A DNA stretch of 6,339 bases, from assembly GCA_030038035.1 (NCBI GenBank), contig JASHPP010000044.1:1-6339 (forward strand), written 5' to 3'. The notes below the pieces were generated by a model. That model searched no databases and was not told where the DNA came from. It was given only the letters and a program-made list of their open reading frames with translations. Origin of the DNA: Trebonia sp. Its GTDB lineage: Bacteria; Actinomycetota; Actinomycetes; Streptosporangiales; Streptosporangiaceae. Made by a program: the position numbers and the translations under genes. Below are positions 4,977 to 6,339 of this stretch, piece by piece. How positions within the stretch are numbered: the first letter of the stretch is position 1; each line of letters begins with the position of its first letter.

Positions 4977-6233
4977 ATGGCGGGGATCCGGTTGAAGCTG
5001 GACCCCCCGATGCGCCGACTGCTCGTTTTCGTGTGCGCTCTGGTCCTGGTCGACACGGTCTTCTTCTCCGCGCTAACCCCGCTGCTGCCGCATTACGCGC
5101 ATACGGATGGCCTGTCCAAGGCCGGGGCGGGCATCCTCGTCGCCGCCTACCCGGTGGGGACCCTGGTGGGCGCCCTACCCAGCGGGCTGCTCATCGCCCG
5201 GCTCGGCGACCGCGCGACGGTGCTGATCGGCCTGGCGCTGATGTGCGCGTCGACCCTGGTTTTCGGCTGGGTATCGGCTGCCGCCGTACTCGATATCGCC
5301 CGGTTCGTCCAAGGCGTCGGCGGCGCGTGCACCTGGTCGGCGGGCCTGGCCTGGCTGGCGACGGCGGCCCCGGAGGATCGGCGCGGCGAGCTGCTCGGTA
5401 CCGCGCTGGGAGCGGCGGTCGTCGGCGCGCTGTTCGGCCCGGTTGTCGGAGCGGCGGCTAACGCGGTGGGCACCGGGCCGGCGTTCTCGGCCGCCGCGGT
5501 GGCGGGCACGATCCTGATAGTGGTGACGTTCACCGTCCCGTCCCCGCGTCCCCAGGCTCCGCAGCCGCTGCGCGCGGCGCTGCCCGCGCTGCGCGACCGC
5601 CAGCTAGCCACGGGCATGTGGCTGATGGCCCTGGCCGGCATCGGCTTCGGGGTGGTCGACGTACTCGCGCCGCTGCGCCTTGCCCAGCTTGGCGCATCCG
5701 GGACCATCATCGCGGCGACATTCCTGTGCGGAGCACTGATCGAGTCGGGCCTGTCACCGCTGGCCGGGCGGCTGTCTGACCGCTTCGGAGCGGCGCGGCC
5801 GCTGACGGTCTCGCTGGCTGTCGGCACGACGGCCAGCATCCTGATCCCGCTTCCCAGCGCGGCGCCCTGGCTGATCGCGGTCCTGATAGCCGGGACCCCG
5901 TTCTACGGCTCGCTCTTCGCGCCAGCGTCGGCGCTCGTCAGCGCCGGCGCGGATGGCACGGGGCTCAACCAGGGGATCGCGTTCGCGCTGTCCAACCTGA
6001 CCTGGGCGGCGGGGCAGGCCTTCGCGGCCTCGGCGAGCGGCGCGCTCGCCGAGGCAACCTCGGACCTCGTCCCGTATACCCTGCTCGCGATCGCCTGCCT
6101 GGGGACGCTGGCCTGGATGCTGCGGGCATGGGTGCCGGCGCGCAGGACCACCGCGGGGACCGAGCTCGCCGACGCCGCCCACCCGGGCTCAGCACGGCGC
6201 GGCGGCGGAGACGGCCCGGCGCGTTCGGGATAA
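4977..6233 (+). CDS. Major facilitator superfamily transporter, drug:H+ antiporter-like
   Basis: A 418-residue inner-membrane transporter with about 12 hydrophobic segments, in two six-helix halves split by a polar loop around residues 190-212 (PSPRPQAPQ). TM1 carries a buried Asp26 in [15 protein letters not shown], typical of proton-coupled DHA1-type carriers. The loop between TM2 and TM3 has the MFS motif A ([10 protein letters not shown], 70-79), and a second copy sits between TM8 and TM9 (AGRLSDRFG, 263-271). The C-terminal 30 residues are polar and Gly/Arg-rich. Substrate cannot be inferred. The start ATG at 4977 follows GGACGGAG (4964-4971) by 5 bases; an internal ATG at 5010 is possible and would remove 11 residues before TM1. 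It starts 93 bases after the glycosyltransferase-like gene, with no convincing terminator or promoter between, so co-transcription is possible but unproven. Its high GC and codon use resemble the molybdenum hydroxylase genes more than the pair upstream. Confidence 0.9.
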   Translation: MAGIRLKLDPPMRRLLVFVCALVLVDTVFFSALTPLLPHYAHTDGLSKAGAGILVAAYPVGTLVGALPSGLLIARLGDRATVLIGLALMCASTLVFGWVSAAAVLDIARFVQGVGGACTWSAGLAWLATAAPEDRRGELLGTALGAAVVGALFGPVVGAAANAVGTGPAFSAAAVAGTILIVVTFTVPSPRPQAPQPLRAALPALRDRQLATGMWLMALAGIGFGVVDVLAPLRLAQLGASGTIIAATFLCGALIESGLSPLAGRLSDRFGAARPLTVSLAVGTTASILIPLPSAAPWLIAVLIAGTPFYGSLFAPASALVSAGADGTGLNQGIAFALSNLTWAAGQAFAASASGALAEATSDLVPYTLLAIACLGTLAWMLRAWVPARRTTAGTELADAAHPGSARRGGGDGPARSG

Positions 6234-6246
6234 AGAGGGCTTTGGC

Positions 6247-6339
6247 TCAGGCCTGTCGACGGCTCTCCGTGTAGGAACGCACCGCGGGCACGACGACGGG
6301 GCCGGCCGCCGCTAGCGCCGCGAGCAGCCCGATGAAGGC
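6247..6339 (-). CDS. C-terminal end of a probable membrane protein (partial)
   Basis: The minus strand is open from the window edge to a TGA at 6247-6249, giving 30 residues. They comprise a hydrophobic segment (AFIGLLAALAAAGPVVVPAV) followed by a short basic tail (RSYTESRRQA). This is how many transporters end: a last transmembrane helix, then a charged cytoplasmic tail. It is convergent with the MFS gene, with only 13 bases between the two stops. The gene continues beyond the window, and too little is visible to name a family. Confidence 0.5.
   Translation of the reverse strand, partial: AFIGLLAALAAAGPVVVPAVRSYTESRRQA

Noticed and set aside
1..6339. tRNA, rRNA, CRISPR array, insertion sequence or phage attachment site
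   Set aside because: No cloverleaf-like sequence, no regularly spaced direct repeats, no transposase or integrase reading frame, and no terminal inverted repeats with target duplications were seen.

Overview
High-GC actinobacterial chromosome segment. The evidence is strong third-position G/C bias, GTG starts in GTGA overlaps, and TAnnnT-type -10 elements. Several intergenic repeats and protein families look like those of Streptomyces or Pseudonocardiaceae-type actinomycetes, but the genus cannot be fixed from this window.

Region 1 (1-1715) is the end of a molybdenum hydroxylase operon in the order large (Mo-cofactor) subunit, small [2Fe-2S] subunit, medium FAD subunit (L-S-M). The large subunit is cut by the window edge. 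The three genes are packed with a 1-base gap and then a 4-base overlap, as expected for a heterotrimer of the CO dehydrogenase/xanthine dehydrogenase superfamily. The substrate cannot be assigned because the active-site loop of the large subunit lies outside the window.

Region 2 (1716-1996) holds a perfect 16-bp inverted repeat between convergent genes, probably a bidirectional terminator, and a minus-strand gene for a 67-residue membrane protein.

Region 3 (1997-2583) is an unusually long, structured non-coding region of about 590 bases. It contains a 12-bp inverted repeat abutting an extended -10 element, a strong hairpin followed by T-rich sequence about 40 bases further on, and an AT-richer stretch with a 15-bp palindrome and helically phased TCAG repeats. 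It ends in a perfect Shine-Dalgarno sequence.

Region 4 (2584-4883) is the most interesting part. It is a translationally coupled pair of genes: an XRE-type helix-turn-helix protein fused to a large uncharacterised C-terminal domain, and a putative GT-A-fold glycosyltransferase-like protein with LDDDI and NEDW motifs. The 4-base GTGA overlap and the shared regulatory region suggest a two-gene sensor/regulator plus enzyme module of unknown function. These genes use more A/T-ending codons than their neighbours.

Region 5 (4884-6339) has a 12-TM major facilitator superfamily transporter, then the last 30 codons of a convergent minus-strand gene, probably also a membrane protein.
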